This document shows, piece after piece, positions 50,041 to 59,713 of a stretch of DNA of 64,000 nt (position 1 is the first letter of the stretch; every line of letters begins with the position of its first letter). This stretch comes from Burkholderia thailandensis E264 (GTDB lineage Bacteria > Pseudomonadota > Gammaproteobacteria > Burkholderiales > Burkholderiaceae). The translations under genes were made by a program, and so were the position numbers. The notes under the pieces are model-generated. The model was not told the DNA's origin. It did no database searches and worked only from the letters and a program-made list of their open reading frames with translations. The stretch lies in the NCBI RefSeq assembly GCF_000012365.1, contig NC_007650.1, positions 124,001 to 188,000 of the forward strand. Reading direction: 5' to 3'.

Positions 50041-50658
50041 CGGATGGACCTCGGAAGATTGATTCAATCAGCTCCGGTCGAGATGCCTTGATGTGCGCAA
50101 ATGTTTGATCGGAAATGAGGGTTTGTCGAGCTGAATCGGGATTGACGCGACCGGGCATGACGTGAATGGATCGAGCTGATTGACCGAAATATACGGATGC
50201 GATATTCGGGGGCATATTGGACAAAACAAGAATTCGACATCAGGCGAGGCGTATTTGTATTAATTTCGTGCGTGATGCGATGTCCTATGAGCCGATCGCG
50301 GCGCGATTACGTCCGGAGTGTCTTGCTGAGCGATCGCGGCTGATCGCAACGTGTCGACAAATGATGGCAGACGATGCCAGCCGCTTGTGGCCGGCCTCTC
50401 TGCGTTCGCGAATCGCGAGCCTTGCGGGCGGCCGGCACGATCGAGCCGGTGCGCAGCAATATGCGGACTGGAATCGTCCGGAACCGGGCCTTGCGCGCGC
50501 ATTTGCCGCAGTGTTGCGGACGAGCGCGGCGGCGCAGCCTAGGCCGAAATTCGGCGCAGCGAGGATGACGCGCGTTGCACGCCATTGCGAGCGCGCGACG
50601 GTGGTCTCGCGAACGACCGCCGCCTATGTCGAAAGGCTCCAGCGACGTCTTCCATCGG
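50041..50658. other. Gap between small ORF and response regulator
   Basis: About 620 bp. The part up to 50280 is A/T-rich and may hold the promoter of the small ORF. An Arg/Ala-rich plus-strand frame (50217-50708) lacks any family pattern and is not called. Nothing else seen. Confidence 0.45.
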
Positions 50659-51321
50659 TCAATGATTGGTCGTGTCTTCGACCAGCTTCACCTTCAGCGC
50701 GTATTTGAGAAGATCGATGTCGCTGTTCAGGCCGAGCTTTCGCATCGCGTTGGCTTTCTGAGAGCTGATGGTCTGCTTGCTTCGCTTCAGCCGGTTGGCA
50801 ATTTCATTGACCGACAGCCCGGACGTGAACAAACGCACGACTTCTATTTCCCTCGGGGACAGCGGAATTTCTCCATCCTGAGACTTGCCGTGTCCGTTAT
50901 TGACGATCGCCTCCATAGTCGGCGAAAGATAGGAGCCCTTGGCATAGCTGGCGTGAACCGCCGCGATGATGTGGCCGACTTCGTCCGATTTGCTGAGAAC
51001 CGTTGAAATGCCGTGCGATATCAGATTTTGAATGATTGCGGGATTGCTAATCATGGTCAGCGCGATCAGGCGCGTGGCCGGATACCGTCTTTGGACATAC
51101 GAGAACAGCGAGATGCCATCTCCGAAGTTTTCGTCGGGCATGCTGTAATCGGATATCACGACGTCGCAAGGGTGCTCGTTGAGCGCCGCCAGTAGTTCGG
51201 TGGAGTTTCTGCACGCGCTTACCACTTCTATCGAGCTTACGGGGGCCAGGGCGTGTAGCAGGCCGGTCAGTACAGCCGGGTGGTCATCCGCGATGATGAC
51301 CTTTATGGAGAAAGAAGTCAT
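50659..51321 (-). CDS. LuxR/NarL-class response regulator (RcsB/BvgA type)
   Basis: 220 residues. The receiver starts 'KVIIADDHPAVLTGLLHAL', phospho-acceptor Asp58 in 'VVISDYSMPDE', with conserved Thr/Ser and Lys ('ALTMISNP', 'TVLSKSDE'). The C-terminal HTH is 'LSPREIEVVRLFTSGLSVNEIANRLKRSKQTISSQKANAMRKL'. RcsB and BvgA, its close relatives, control fimbriae, capsule, flagella or virulence. It is transcribed toward the hybrid kinase at 46006-49047 and is its likely partner. Confidence 0.92.
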   Translation of the reverse strand: MTSFSIKVIIADDHPAVLTGLLHALAPVSSIEVVSACRNSTELLAALNEHPCDVVISDYSMPDENFGDGISLFSYVQRRYPATRLIALTMISNPAIIQNLISHGISTVLSKSDEVGHIIAAVHASYAKGSYLSPTMEAIVNNGHGKSQDGEIPLSPREIEVVRLFTSGLSVNEIANRLKRSKQTISSQKANAMRKLGLNSDIDLLKYALKVKLVEDTTNH

Positions 51322-52197
51322 CCTGATCCTGAATCATATGATTGGAAGGGCTTGCATAGAACCAGATCAGGATGGAGGGCGATGTGCTCGATTAATCATG
51401 CGCATGTGGTTGGATATATAGAATTGATTTTTTGCTAAGCAGGTTGATTCAGGGTTTGGTGCGCTGGAATTTCTCAAAAATAATGAATTCTCACGTGTGC
51501 CGCGGAAAAAGAGGCGCTTCACGAAGTGAAGCGTCAATTGGGGCTCCAATGAGATTACGCCTCGAAGGCAACGGCATCTCGCCAAGAGAGTCGACGCGAT
51601 AAATTCCCTCGTTGCGTGAGTCATAGAGTAAGTGACAAGATTTGTCAGGGCTATCGGACATGTATCAAAGACGGAGGGTTGTCAATTTTTGACAATTTGC
51701 GTCTTTGTGATGCGGTCCCATTTAGGCCGTTTATCGCCGATCCAGAATGAAACAACGCGCTGTCGGCAGGTGCGTGTTCGAAGCGCGCGCTTAATTGGCG
51801 CGCGTGACAACGGCGCGCATCCCGCGAAAAGTGCGATGTCCGGCGGCATTGCGTCTGCGATCGACCGCGCCATGATGACGGGCGACGACGGTCCGCATTC
51901 CTCTTCGAACCTTGCATCACCACCATGCGGATTGAACAGTATGGTGCCCCGCGAGGGCCTCGAGATGCGGCGCGATCGACGGCCTCGCGGCACGCGCGAG
52001 TTTCGAATTCGGCCGAACAGCGCTTGCCGTTCGCGGCGAGGCGCGCGGTTGCGTCGTGAGCGTCGGCGCGGGCAGCGGGTCCGGCGTCGATCCGGCGCGC
52101 GGCGGAAGGCAGGATTTGATCGAGACGCACGCGAACGCGAGGATGAATGTGTCATACTTCGCGCCAATCGCAAGGACGAGCAACGCCATCGCATAGC
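51322..52197. other. Intergenic region between two divergent response regulators
   Basis: About 876 bp, A/T-richer next to 51322-51480 (promoter of the minus-strand regulator). It contains a minus-strand hairpin at 51505-51533. The portion 51750-52140 is GC-rich without a supportable gene on either strand. Confidence 0.5.
51505..51533 (-). terminator. Hairpin with U-run in the leader of the response regulator
   Basis: CGCTTCAC (51515-51522) pairs with GTGAAGCG (51526-51533) around GAA. In the minus direction it is followed by CCTCTTTTTC. No minus-strand gene is known upstream, so it is either an attenuator in a long leader of the regulator at 51321 or the end of an unrecognised small RNA. 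Confidence 0.5.
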
Positions 52198-52944
52198 ATG
52201 CCCCACGAAAAGCTTCCCACACCCAGGGCCCGCGAGCAGTTGAGTGTCATCATGCTTGATGATCACGAGGTCGTACTGAGTGGTATCACCTATCAACTGA
52301 AGCGGGAGCGCGACATCGCCGTACTGGGCACATTCTCCAGGTCGCGTCAGTTATTCGACTATCTGGCGCAGCATGGGCCCGCATTGGCGCATACTCGGCC
52401 CGTCCTCCTTATCGACTACGCGCTTGGGCCGCAGGACACGGACGGCATCGCGCTGATTCGGCGCCTGTGCGTCCAGTTCCCTGTTTGCCCGATCCTCGTC
52501 GTGTCGGGGCACCTTCAGCCGTCGATCGTCAGATTGGCGTTGATGGCAGGCGCACGCGGCTATATCGGGAAGGACTGCACGCTGGAGGAACTCGTGGATG
52601 CGATCCGGCGGGTGGCATCCGGTGAAAAGTACGTGCATCCGTCGCTTGCGGAACGCGATGACCTGGTGCCGCCTGCCGCGATCGAAATGAGACGGGGAGA
52701 TACGGGCCGCGCGACGCTTGCGTCGCTGCTGTCGCCGCGCGAACTGGAGGTGTTGAGACTGACTCTGCAGGGTTTCGAAGTCGGTCAGATTGCCGAGAAG
52801 CTGAGCCGAAGCAACAAGACGATCAGCACGCAAAAGCGTAGCGCGTACCGCAAGCTCGGCATTTCCGGCGATCGCGAGCTGTTCAAGCTCGAGCGAGAAC
52901 TGCTCGACAGCTCGGGCGAAGCGGGCGGCCCGTACGCGAACTGA
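52198..52944 (+). CDS. LuxR/NarL-class response regulator
   Basis: 248 residues from ATG 52198. Receiver 'LSVIMLDDHEVVLSGITYQL', phospho-Asp near residue 73 in 'VLLIDYALGPQDTDG', Lys in 'GYIGKDCTLEEL'. HTH 'LSPRELEVLRLTLQGFEVGQIAEKLSRSNKTISTQKRSAYRKLGI'. It faces, tail to tail with an 84-bp gap, the BvgS-like kinase at 53029-55521, and may be its output. An in-frame upstream start (52147) exists but adds no recognisable sequence. Confidence 0.92.
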   Translation: MPHEKLPTPRAREQLSVIMLDDHEVVLSGITYQLKRERDIAVLGTFSRSRQLFDYLAQHGPALAHTRPVLLIDYALGPQDTDGIALIRRLCVQFPVCPILVVSGHLQPSIVRLALMAGARGYIGKDCTLEELVDAIRRVASGEKYVHPSLAERDDLVPPAAIEMRRGDTGRATLASLLSPRELEVLRLTLQGFEVGQIAEKLSRSNKTISTQKRSAYRKLGISGDRELFKLERELLDSSGEAGGPYAN

Positions 52945-53028
52945 GGCGTTCGTGGCGCGGCCCGCTTGTAATGACTCGGGCGTCAGCCTCGCATGCGCCA
53001 TGCCTCGCGCCGGGCGCTCGGGGGCGTT

Positions 53029-55521
53029 TCAGGCATCGAACGAAAGGCGATCCGGATCAATGCCGCACACGAGCCGGGCGAGTCTTGCCGCGTCCCGCCG
53101 CGCGGCGCCGACGTTCACATCGGGCGCCGACAGCGCGCGCTCGAGCCGCTCGGCGGTGTGCGCGATGTCATGCACGCGCATCACTTGCGCGGCGCTTTTG
53201 ATGCGGTGCGCGCATGAGGCCGCAAGCTTGAAGTCGCCGTTCGCAAGCGCACTGTCTATGCGCGCGCTGTCCTCGGCGCAGGTGGTCGCGAATAGCGATT
53301 TCAGCCTGGGCAGATCGATCTCCTGTTCCGCGGGCGACGCTTGATCGGAGAATTCCGCGGTGCCGCCGGTCGCCCCGGCGGCGCGGCACCACAAGTCGAT
53401 CATCGATGCGACATCGTTGAGCATGAGCGGCTTGCGCAAGCTCCCGTCCATGCCCGCGGCGATGCACTCATGCAGATGAGCATGATCCGTCAGCGCGGAA
53501 ATGGCGATGATCGGCAGATAGGCCGCTGCATTCCGCCGGGCCGCGCGAATGCGGCGTGCCACTTCGTAACCGTCGATGTCGGGCAGATTGCAGTCGAGCA
53601 GCACGAGCGCGAACGCTTGCTCATCGAGCAGGCCGAGCGCCGCCCGGCCGGTGTTCGCAATAGTCGCGTCGCAGTGCAGTTCGGCAAGCTGAAGGCGGAT
53701 CATCTCCGCGTTGAGCGGCTGGTCTTCCACGACCAGCACGCGCGGCCGGTCAGCGCGCGCCATGGACGGCGCGTCCGCAACGGCGTCCTTGTCGACGGAC
53801 GCGCATACCTCGCGTTGCGCGGTATCGACCGGAATCACCACCGTTACCGAAGTGCCGACGCGTTCCTTGCTGTCGAGCGTCAACGTGCCGCCCATCAGTG
53901 CGACGAGTTCTTTGCAGATGGTCAGGCCGAGGCCCGTGCCGCCGAAGCGCCGAGTCGTCGTCGAGTCGGCCTGTTCGAACGCGTCGAACAGCCGGTCCTG
54001 CCGGTTTTTCGGAATGCCGATGCCGGTGTCGCTCACCTTGAGCGTCAGTTCTCCGCGAGCGCGCGTCGGCGGATCGGCGGCCGCCAGCCCGACGTCGACG
54101 CGCACGCGCCCGGCGTCCGTGAACTTGATTGCATTCGACAGCAAATTGACGAGAATCTGGCGGATGCGTGTCTGATCGATGTAAATGTCGAGATCGTCGG
54201 GTGCATCGAGATGCAGTTCGAGCGGCAGGCCCTTTGCGTCGGCCTGCGCGCGCATGATGATGGCGGCACTCTCGGCAACGGTCCGGATGTCGCTCGCGAC
54301 GTGCGCGAGCTGCAGCTTGTCCGCATGCAGCTTGGAAATGTCGAGCACGTCGTCGAGCATGCCGACGAGACTGGCGGATGCCTTGACCGCCGTGTCGGCG
54401 AGCTGCTTCTCCATCGGCCCCAGTTTCGCGCGGCTGAGCAGGTCGATTGCCGATACGATCGCATTGAGCGGCGTGCGGATTTCGTGGCTCATCACCGCGA
54501 TGAAGCGCGACTTGCGCGCCTCGCTCTCGGCCGTCAGCCGATACTGCGCGCGGGAGCGGAAGGCGAGCATCGCGAAGCCCGACACGACGAAGACGCCGAG
54601 CACGATTTCAATCGTGTAGTAGTGCGTGATCGCGCGCCACGACGGCGCGCCGAAGTCCGAGCTGTAGAGCCAGTGCGTCGTCAGCTCGTTCACGTCGCGC
54701 GCCGTCAGCGAGTTCAGCGACTTGTCGATGATCGACGCCAGCACCGGCAAGTCTTTGCGCGTGGCCATGACGATCACGGCGGGCATGTTCGCGACGGCGC
54801 CCGAGATGTACAGGCGATGAGAGTAACTGCTGCGAATCGCAGGCACGAGCATGGCGTCGAGTCCGATCGCCGCGTCCGCGCGGCCCGTCGCGACCGCGTC
54901 GAGCGTATCGCGCTGCTCGAGGGCCGGGAGCAGCCGTATCGACGGATAGTGCTGACGGAGGAAGCGCTCGTACGCTCCGCCTGAGCGCACTGCGATGGTC
55001 TGTCCGGAAAGCTTGTCGAGATCGAAGATCACGGTCTTCGATTCGCGCGTCACGATGACCGCCGAACCGACGAGATAAGGGCTGCTGAAGATGGCTTCGC
55101 GTTGGAGGACGTCATTCTGCAGGCCATAGGCGACGTTGGGCAGCAGGTCGATTTCGTGCGCGGCGAACGCGGCGGTCGGCGAGCCCCAGCGGCTGGTGTC
55201 GACCCTCTCGAACTCCAGACCGCTGATGCGGGCGACCGCGTCGAGATAATCCGCCGTAAGGCCCTGATGCCTGCCGTCTTCCACGTAGTCGAATGGCTGC
55301 GCGCCGGGGCCGGCCGCGAAACGCACGACGGGATGCGTGTCGATCCAGTGCTGCTCTTCGTCGGTGAACAGCGTGGCCGCGCTTGCGCGGAACGCCGCAA
55401 ACGGTGCGAGCGAAATGATCAGACCAATCGTCATGTGACGCAACCGGCGCACACGAGCGGACCGACGGACATCGACCTCGACGGCGGGCAGGGTGGGGAG
55501 GGCGCGCAAGGGCTCGTTCAT
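53029..55521 (-). CDS. BvgS/EvgS-like hybrid sensor kinase with a periplasmic solute-binding domain
   Basis: About 830 residues from ATG 55521. A signal/TM segment lies near 30-50, then one periplasmic SBP_bac_3-type (Venus-flytrap) domain ('HPVVRFAAGPGAQPFDYVEDGRHQGLTADYL', 'GRADAAIGLDAM'). A second TM follows near 'YYTIEIVLGVFVVSGFAML', then HisKA 'FIAVMSHEIRTPLNAI', HATPase ('NLLSNAIKFTDAG', 'GGTGLGLTICKELVALMGG'), a receiver with 'VLLDCNLPDIDG', and a C-terminal Hpt 'CAHRIKSAAQVM'. Unlike BvgS, it has one flytrap domain and no clear PAS. A periplasmic small-molecule signal is expected. Confidence 0.93.
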   Translation of the reverse strand: MNEPLRALPTLPAVEVDVRRSARVRRLRHMTIGLIISLAPFAAFRASAATLFTDEEQHWIDTHPVVRFAAGPGAQPFDYVEDGRHQGLTADYLDAVARISGLEFERVDTSRWGSPTAAFAAHEIDLLPNVAYGLQNDVLQREAIFSSPYLVGSAVIVTRESKTVIFDLDKLSGQTIAVRSGGAYERFLRQHYPSIRLLPALEQRDTLDAVATGRADAAIGLDAMLVPAIRSSYSHRLYISGAVANMPAVIVMATRKDLPVLASIIDKSLNSLTARDVNELTTHWLYSSDFGAPSWRAITHYYTIEIVLGVFVVSGFAMLAFRSRAQYRLTAESEARKSRFIAVMSHEIRTPLNAIVSAIDLLSRAKLGPMEKQLADTAVKASASLVGMLDDVLDISKLHADKLQLAHVASDIRTVAESAAIIMRAQADAKGLPLELHLDAPDDLDIYIDQTRIRQILVNLLSNAIKFTDAGRVRVDVGLAAADPPTRARGELTLKVSDTGIGIPKNRQDRLFDAFEQADSTTTRRFGGTGLGLTICKELVALMGGTLTLDSKERVGTSVTVVIPVDTAQREVCASVDKDAVADAPSMARADRPRVLVVEDQPLNAEMIRLQLAELHCDATIANTGRAALGLLDEQAFALVLLDCNLPDIDGYEVARRIRAARRNAAAYLPIIAISALTDHAHLHECIAAGMDGSLRKPLMLNDVASMIDLWCRAAGATGGTAEFSDQASPAEQEIDLPRLKSLFATTCAEDSARIDSALANGDFKLAASCAHRIKSAAQVMRVHDIAHTAERLERALSAPDVNVGAARRDAARLARLVCGIDPDRLSFDA

Positions 55522-55904
55522 GTTCGTCGTGTATTGCGAACTCGCGACGCAACAGGCGGTTCGCAACAGGGTTGGCTTGCTCGCATGATAAACGGGCGCG
55601 CGACGCGGCAGACCGTTTTACTGAACGAAAAGAGGGCCGTATTGCCGCCTGGCTTTGCTCGTGCGCGCGCAAAAAAAATTTAAGTCCCTGCGTAGTTGGG
55701 TCGCCTAACGGTAATCGAAGCCTGCCGTGCGTGCGAATCGGCGGGGACCGTGCGTCGGCTGCCTCGGCGCGCGCGCGCCGTTCCGCCCCCGCGCCGGCGC
55801 GGCTTCGTCATGGTCTGCGCAACCGGCGCCGGGCGGCAGCCCGCGCGCCGCGCCGGGTTCGCGGCGCGGATTCCGGTTCGATCCCATTCATCGGAGGATT
55901 CATC
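55522..55904. promoter_or_regulatory. Divergent region between the sensor kinase and the glycosyltransferase cassette
   Basis: About 380 bp. GC-rich, without a gene; the glycosyltransferase frame stays open to 55572, but the first family-like residues follow GTG 55905. Promoters for both directions are expected. A short A-run (55671-55680) lies in the middle. Confidence 0.45.
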
Positions 55905-57395
55905 GTGAGTCACAGGGCCGTCGCCCGGAAGAGCGGACGCGTCTCGAGCCTGACGTCGAAACTGCTTGCGCAGTCGCCGGCCGTGGCCGTCGACGCGTTT
56001 CCGTTTGTCAGTGTCGTATGTCCGACGTGGCAGCGCAGAGCATTCCTGCCGTATCTCGTCTACATGTTTCAGTATCAGGACTATCCGGCGAATCGGCGTG
56101 AGCTCGTGATTCTCGACGACTCCCCGGATAGCAGCCAGGATCTCGTTGAGCAGTTAGCCGCCGCCGATCCCGCGGGTTCGGTCATTCGCTACTACCACGT
56201 CGCCGAGCGCATGACGATCGGCGCCAAGCGCAACCGCCTGAATGAACTCGCGCGGGGCGACTATATCGTCTGCATGGATGACGACGATTATTATCCGCCG
56301 GACAAGGTGTCGCACGCCGTTCGCGCGATGCAGGAGCGCTGTGCGACGTTCTCGGGCAGCGACCAAATCTACATCTGGTACAGCCATATCGACCGGATCT
56401 ACCAGACTTATTCGTTCGGACCGCATCACGCGTTGAACGGGACGTTTGCGTATCATCGCCGATACTTGGCCCATCACCGCTACGACGACACGGCCACATT
56501 GGCCGAAGAGAGCAGCTTTCTCGGCCGCTTTACGGCTCCGGTGCTGCAGATCGATCCGAAGCGGGCGATCCTGTGCATCTCGCACAGCGCGAACACGTTC
56601 GACAAGGATTTCGTTCTGGCGAGCTGCGAGCGGGCCGCGTTCACGCTCGAGGATTTCGTCGCCGACGCGCGCCTGCTCGCGCATTACCGCCGCCTCAGTC
56701 ATGCGCCCGTGAGCTCGCGGGTCGAATGGCGACGCTTCGAGCGGATCGTCATCAATGCCGGCCGCGATGCCGGGCGGCTGGCGGCATTTCGCACGGTGTT
56801 GCTCGAGCTTGGCGTCGATGAGCGGCAAATCGTCGAGTTCCGTTCCGCCAGCGAGGACGGCGCCGATACGCGCAGCCACCTCGATCTGGCGAAGCGGGCT
56901 CGCGCCAGCGGCTGGCGCAACTATCTCCTGCTCGACGACCGGCTCGAGTTCGTTCGCCAGGAGAAAGCGGTGGCGAACGTCAATCGCTTCCTGCGCGCGC
57001 TGGACGGCTTCGACTGGGAAGTCGTCCTGCTCGGCGCGGATGTGCGAAGCGGCGTTCCGTTGCACACGCTCCCCGGCGCGCAGCGGGTCAATCTCGCCGG
57101 CGAAGCGGTTGCCTATGCGGTCAACCAGTCTTACTACACGGTCTTCATCGATCACCTCGAACGAGTGCTCTCGCACGGCGCGGGCGAGGAACGCGCGCGC
57201 GAACGGATCGATCAAGCATGGCTTCCGCTGATGACGAATTCGCGCTGGCTGGGGCTGTATCCGAGTTTCGCCTATCTCTCGCATCGCGACGACGGCAAGG
57301 ATCTCACCCCCGGGTTCTTCCGGAAGATGCGGGAGAACGCAGGCGCGCCGTCCGGCGCGTCTGCCTCTTTCACTCCATCCCGATCCACATCATGA
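55905..57395 (+). CDS. Two-domain glycosyltransferase (GT2 plus GT25-like)
   Basis: 496 residues from GTG 55905, chosen because GGAGG (55893-55897) lies 7 nt upstream and homology-like sequence starts soon after. N-terminal GT2 fold: 'FVSVVCPTWQRRAFLPYLVYMF', 'LVILDDSPDSS', 'IGAKRNRLNELARGDYIVCMDDDDYYPP' (DxD near 124-127). C-terminal about 275-460: 'FERIVINAGRDAGRLAAFRTVL', 'NYLLLDDRLEF', as in GT25/LPS-type transferases. No signal peptide. It starts a cassette of six overlapping genes that ends at the flagellin gene, so the sugar is probably destined for flagellin. LPS or fimbriae are alternatives. Confidence 0.85.
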   Translation: MSHRAVARKSGRVSSLTSKLLAQSPAVAVDAFPFVSVVCPTWQRRAFLPYLVYMFQYQDYPANRRELVILDDSPDSSQDLVEQLAAADPAGSVIRYYHVAERMTIGAKRNRLNELARGDYIVCMDDDDYYPPDKVSHAVRAMQERCATFSGSDQIYIWYSHIDRIYQTYSFGPHHALNGTFAYHRRYLAHHRYDDTATLAEESSFLGRFTAPVLQIDPKRAILCISHSANTFDKDFVLASCERAAFTLEDFVADARLLAHYRRLSHAPVSSRVEWRRFERIVINAGRDAGRLAAFRTVLLELGVDERQIVEFRSASEDGADTRSHLDLAKRARASGWRNYLLLDDRLEFVRQEKAVANVNRFLRALDGFDWEVVLLGADVRSGVPLHTLPGAQRVNLAGEAVAYAVNQSYYTVFIDHLERVLSHGAGEERARERIDQAWLPLMTNSRWLGLYPSFAYLSHRDDGKDLTPGFFRKMRENAGAPSGASASFTPSRSTS

Positions 57396-58327
57396 CCGAA
57401 ATCGGAAGCTACGTTCCCCAGTTCATTTTGCGCGGCAAGACGCGCATCAGTCAGTGCCAGTGCGAGAGCTGCCGGGCGCGATCGCCGCTCGTGACCCATG
57501 CATGGACCAATCACGTGAGACACAGCGCACTGCTTCAGTGTGAAACCGTGTCGCGCGAGGCCCTGTTCGAGCGCGACGCATTCGAACTGCATACGATCGC
57601 CGCCGACCCGGGACAGGATGACGCGCTCGATGCGTGGCAGAACGGCGTGAATCAGGCCTGCATCTATTTGCTGATCGAACAACAACTTTCGATTCCGGAG
57701 CGGCTGCATGCGATCGGCGTGCTGCTGAGCCGAGTGGCGCGTGCCGGCGAGGCGGAGCGTGATCCCTCGATGCCGATTGCCGTGGTGGAGGAACTGATCG
57801 AACTGGCGGGTCGCGGCGTGCTGCAGGCGCGCGTCGCACAGATGCCCGTCATCGATCTGTACAAGTACGCGTACCTGCGCCGTCTTGCCCGTGTGCAAAT
57901 GTGCTTCGATCTCGACTCGGCCTCATCGATGTCCCTCAATCTCAGGCTGACCGAGCTGCAAGTGATCTCGGACGGCTTCCTTGCCGATGCGTTGCGCGAG
58001 ATCGAGCGATCGCCGGCGGTCGAGAAGTTCTTCGCCAAGCACGACTGCACGTGGCAGAACTACTTTCTGTACCGCTGCTTCCACGAGGTTTTTCCTGGCG
58101 CGGAACCGGAACTCTATGATCTGGCATTCCTCGATATGTGTCTCGACTATTTCTGCCTCAGATCGCTCTGCGCAATACTGGTGTCGTGCGACGTGGAGTT
58201 GGACGAGGACGTCGTGTCGAGCCTGTTCTCCGCGTGGCAATGCAACGGCAAGGCCAGCCTCGGCCGCGACGATCACACGGATCCGCTGCTGATCGGCTTC
58301 ACGTTGATCGGAGAGGTACATGACTGA
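57392..58327 (+). CDS. FliB-like protein (possible flagellin lysine N-methylase)
   Basis: 311 residues; ATG 57392 overlaps the previous stop (ATGA). A Cys cluster 'CQCESC' (Cys22, 24, 27) near the N-terminus and a C-terminal 'NYFLYRCFHEVFPG..PELYD' followed by 'CLDYFCLRSLCA' recall FliB-type flagellin lysine methylases, which carry an iron-sulphur cluster. The middle part is helical and not diagnostic. The family call is tentative; the position, ahead of a flagellin gene and among modification enzymes, supports it. Confidence 0.55.
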   Translation: MTEIGSYVPQFILRGKTRISQCQCESCRARSPLVTHAWTNHVRHSALLQCETVSREALFERDAFELHTIAADPGQDDALDAWQNGVNQACIYLLIEQQLSIPERLHAIGVLLSRVARAGEAERDPSMPIAVVEELIELAGRGVLQARVAQMPVIDLYKYAYLRRLARVQMCFDLDSASSMSLNLRLTELQVISDGFLADALREIERSPAVEKFFAKHDCTWQNYFLYRCFHEVFPGAEPELYDLAFLDMCLDYFCLRSLCAILVSCDVELDEDVVSSLFSAWQCNGKASLGRDDHTDPLLIGFTLIGEVHD

Positions 58328-59108
58328 TACGGCAGCGAATACGAAGCCGTCGACGGACGACGAACGCCGCATCGCGAACAGGCATGTGCCGATAGATTAC
58401 GAGGCCACCTATCGCTTCTTCAGGAGCCGCGCGGCCTGCGGTGCGGACAAGGTGGTGCAGGTGCTGTATCAGGACGACAATCCCGCGCTTGCGCATGCGC
58501 GGTCCGATGCGGAATTTCGGACGTTGGAGCGCGCTGTGTCTTTCGACGGCCGTTCGGTGCTGGATATCGGCTGCGGCACCGGCAGGCTTGCGGATCGAAT
58601 CATCGATCGCGTCGGCTACTACTTCGGCTTTGATCTGCTTGCGGAATTTGTCGAAACCGCCAGGGCTTCGCTCGTCGAGCGGGCGATCCCGGAAAGCCGT
58701 TATGGTTTCGCGGCGCTGCCGTGCAACGCCCGTTCGATTGAAATGATCACGCGTCGCAAGCGATTCGACATCTTGATCATGTCGGGCGTGTCGATATATC
58801 TCAACGACGAGGATTTCCTGGGGAGCCTCCGTTGCCTCGCGGCCGCGATGCATTCCGGCGCGAGTCTGTATCTGCGCGACCCGATCGAGACGGCCGATGC
58901 GCGCCTCACGCTCAATCGGTTCATGTCGAATCAGTTGTCGGCGGAATACAGCGTCATCTATCGCGGTGCCGACGAGTATCGGCGAGCGGTCGCCGATGCA
59001 TTCGACGCGTCGTTCGACATCGGACCGCTAACGCCCATGTATCGCGATCCGGCGCTGAACGGCCGCTGGTCGACTCGTCAGCATTACATGGTGATTACCC
59101 GGAAATGA
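58320..59108 (+). CDS. SAM-dependent methyltransferase
   Basis: 262 residues; overlaps the preceding gene by 8 nt. The class I SAM motif 'VLDIGCGTGRL' is at residues 80-90, followed by 'YYFGFDLLAEFVE' (acidic loop) and 'FDILIMSGVSIYLNDEDFL' as motif post-I. The substrate is probably a sugar or small phosphorylated group in the same cassette; nothing in the sequence fixes it. Its stop overlaps the next ATG (ATGA). Confidence 0.85.
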   Translation: MTDTAANTKPSTDDERRIANRHVPIDYEATYRFFRSRAACGADKVVQVLYQDDNPALAHARSDAEFRTLERAVSFDGRSVLDIGCGTGRLADRIIDRVGYYFGFDLLAEFVETARASLVERAIPESRYGFAALPCNARSIEMITRRKRFDILIMSGVSIYLNDEDFLGSLRCLAAAMHSGASLYLRDPIETADARLTLNRFMSNQLSAEYSVIYRGADEYRRAVADAFDASFDIGPLTPMYRDPALNGRWSTRQHYMVITRK

Positions 59109-59713
59109 ACGATACGCTGATCTGCTTCGATCTGGATGGGACGCTGAGCAAGCAGGAGATTCTTCCGAAGATCGCCGAATTGGCCGACATATCGGAAGAA
59201 ATCGCGGCGCTCACGCAGGCGACGATTCAAGGCGTGATCCCGTTCGAGATGTCGTTCAAGTTGCGCGTTCAGCTATTGCGCGACACATGCCCGAGAAAGA
59301 TCAGTGACTATGTGGCCGAGACGGTCGAGTTGGACGAGCGCATTTTGCAGTACATCCGGGATGGAGAGACGGCGGATTGCGTGGTCGTGACAGGAAATCT
59401 CGATTGCTGGATCGAGGGTCTCGTGCGGCGCATCGGCGTGCCGTGCGTGAGCTCGCTGGGCGACGTGAAGAATGGGCGGCTTCAGGGCGTCAGGAACATC
59501 TTGCGGAAGGACACGCCTGTTGCGCAATTCCGGCGTGCTTATCGGCGAATCATCGCTGTCGGAGACGGTGAGAACGACATCCCGCTGTTCAGGCATGCGG
59601 ACGTGGGTATTGCTTATGGCGGCGTGCACGCGCCGTCGGCCAATCTCGCGAACATGGCTAACTACATCGTCTATTCTAGCGAGGCGCTATGCGACCTGTT
59701 GAGCATGCAGTAA
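59105..59713 (+). CDS. HAD-family phosphatase (SerB-like)
   Basis: 202 residues from ATG 59105. HAD motif I 'DLDGT' at 9-13, a motif II-like Thr in 'VVVTGNLD', a Lys region 'GDVKNGRLQG', and motif IV 'VGDGENDIPLF'. The cap insert is of phosphoserine-phosphatase type. It would remove a phosphate from a small metabolite, perhaps a sugar or glycerol phosphate used by the neighbours. It overlaps the next gene by 25 nt. Confidence 0.85.
   Translation: MNDTLICFDLDGTLSKQEILPKIAELADISEEIAALTQATIQGVIPFEMSFKLRVQLLRDTCPRKISDYVAETVELDERILQYIRDGETADCVVVTGNLDCWIEGLVRRIGVPCVSSLGDVKNGRLQGVRNILRKDTPVAQFRRAYRRIIAVGDGENDIPLFRHADVGIAYGGVHAPSANLANMANYIVYSSEALCDLLSMQ

Noticed and set aside
50217..50708. 163-codon plus-strand frame
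   Set aside because: Arg/Ala-rich shadow, overlaps the response regulator end, no recognisable features.
52147..52197. Upstream in-frame start of the second response regulator
   Set aside because: Adds 17 residues with no receiver-domain character.
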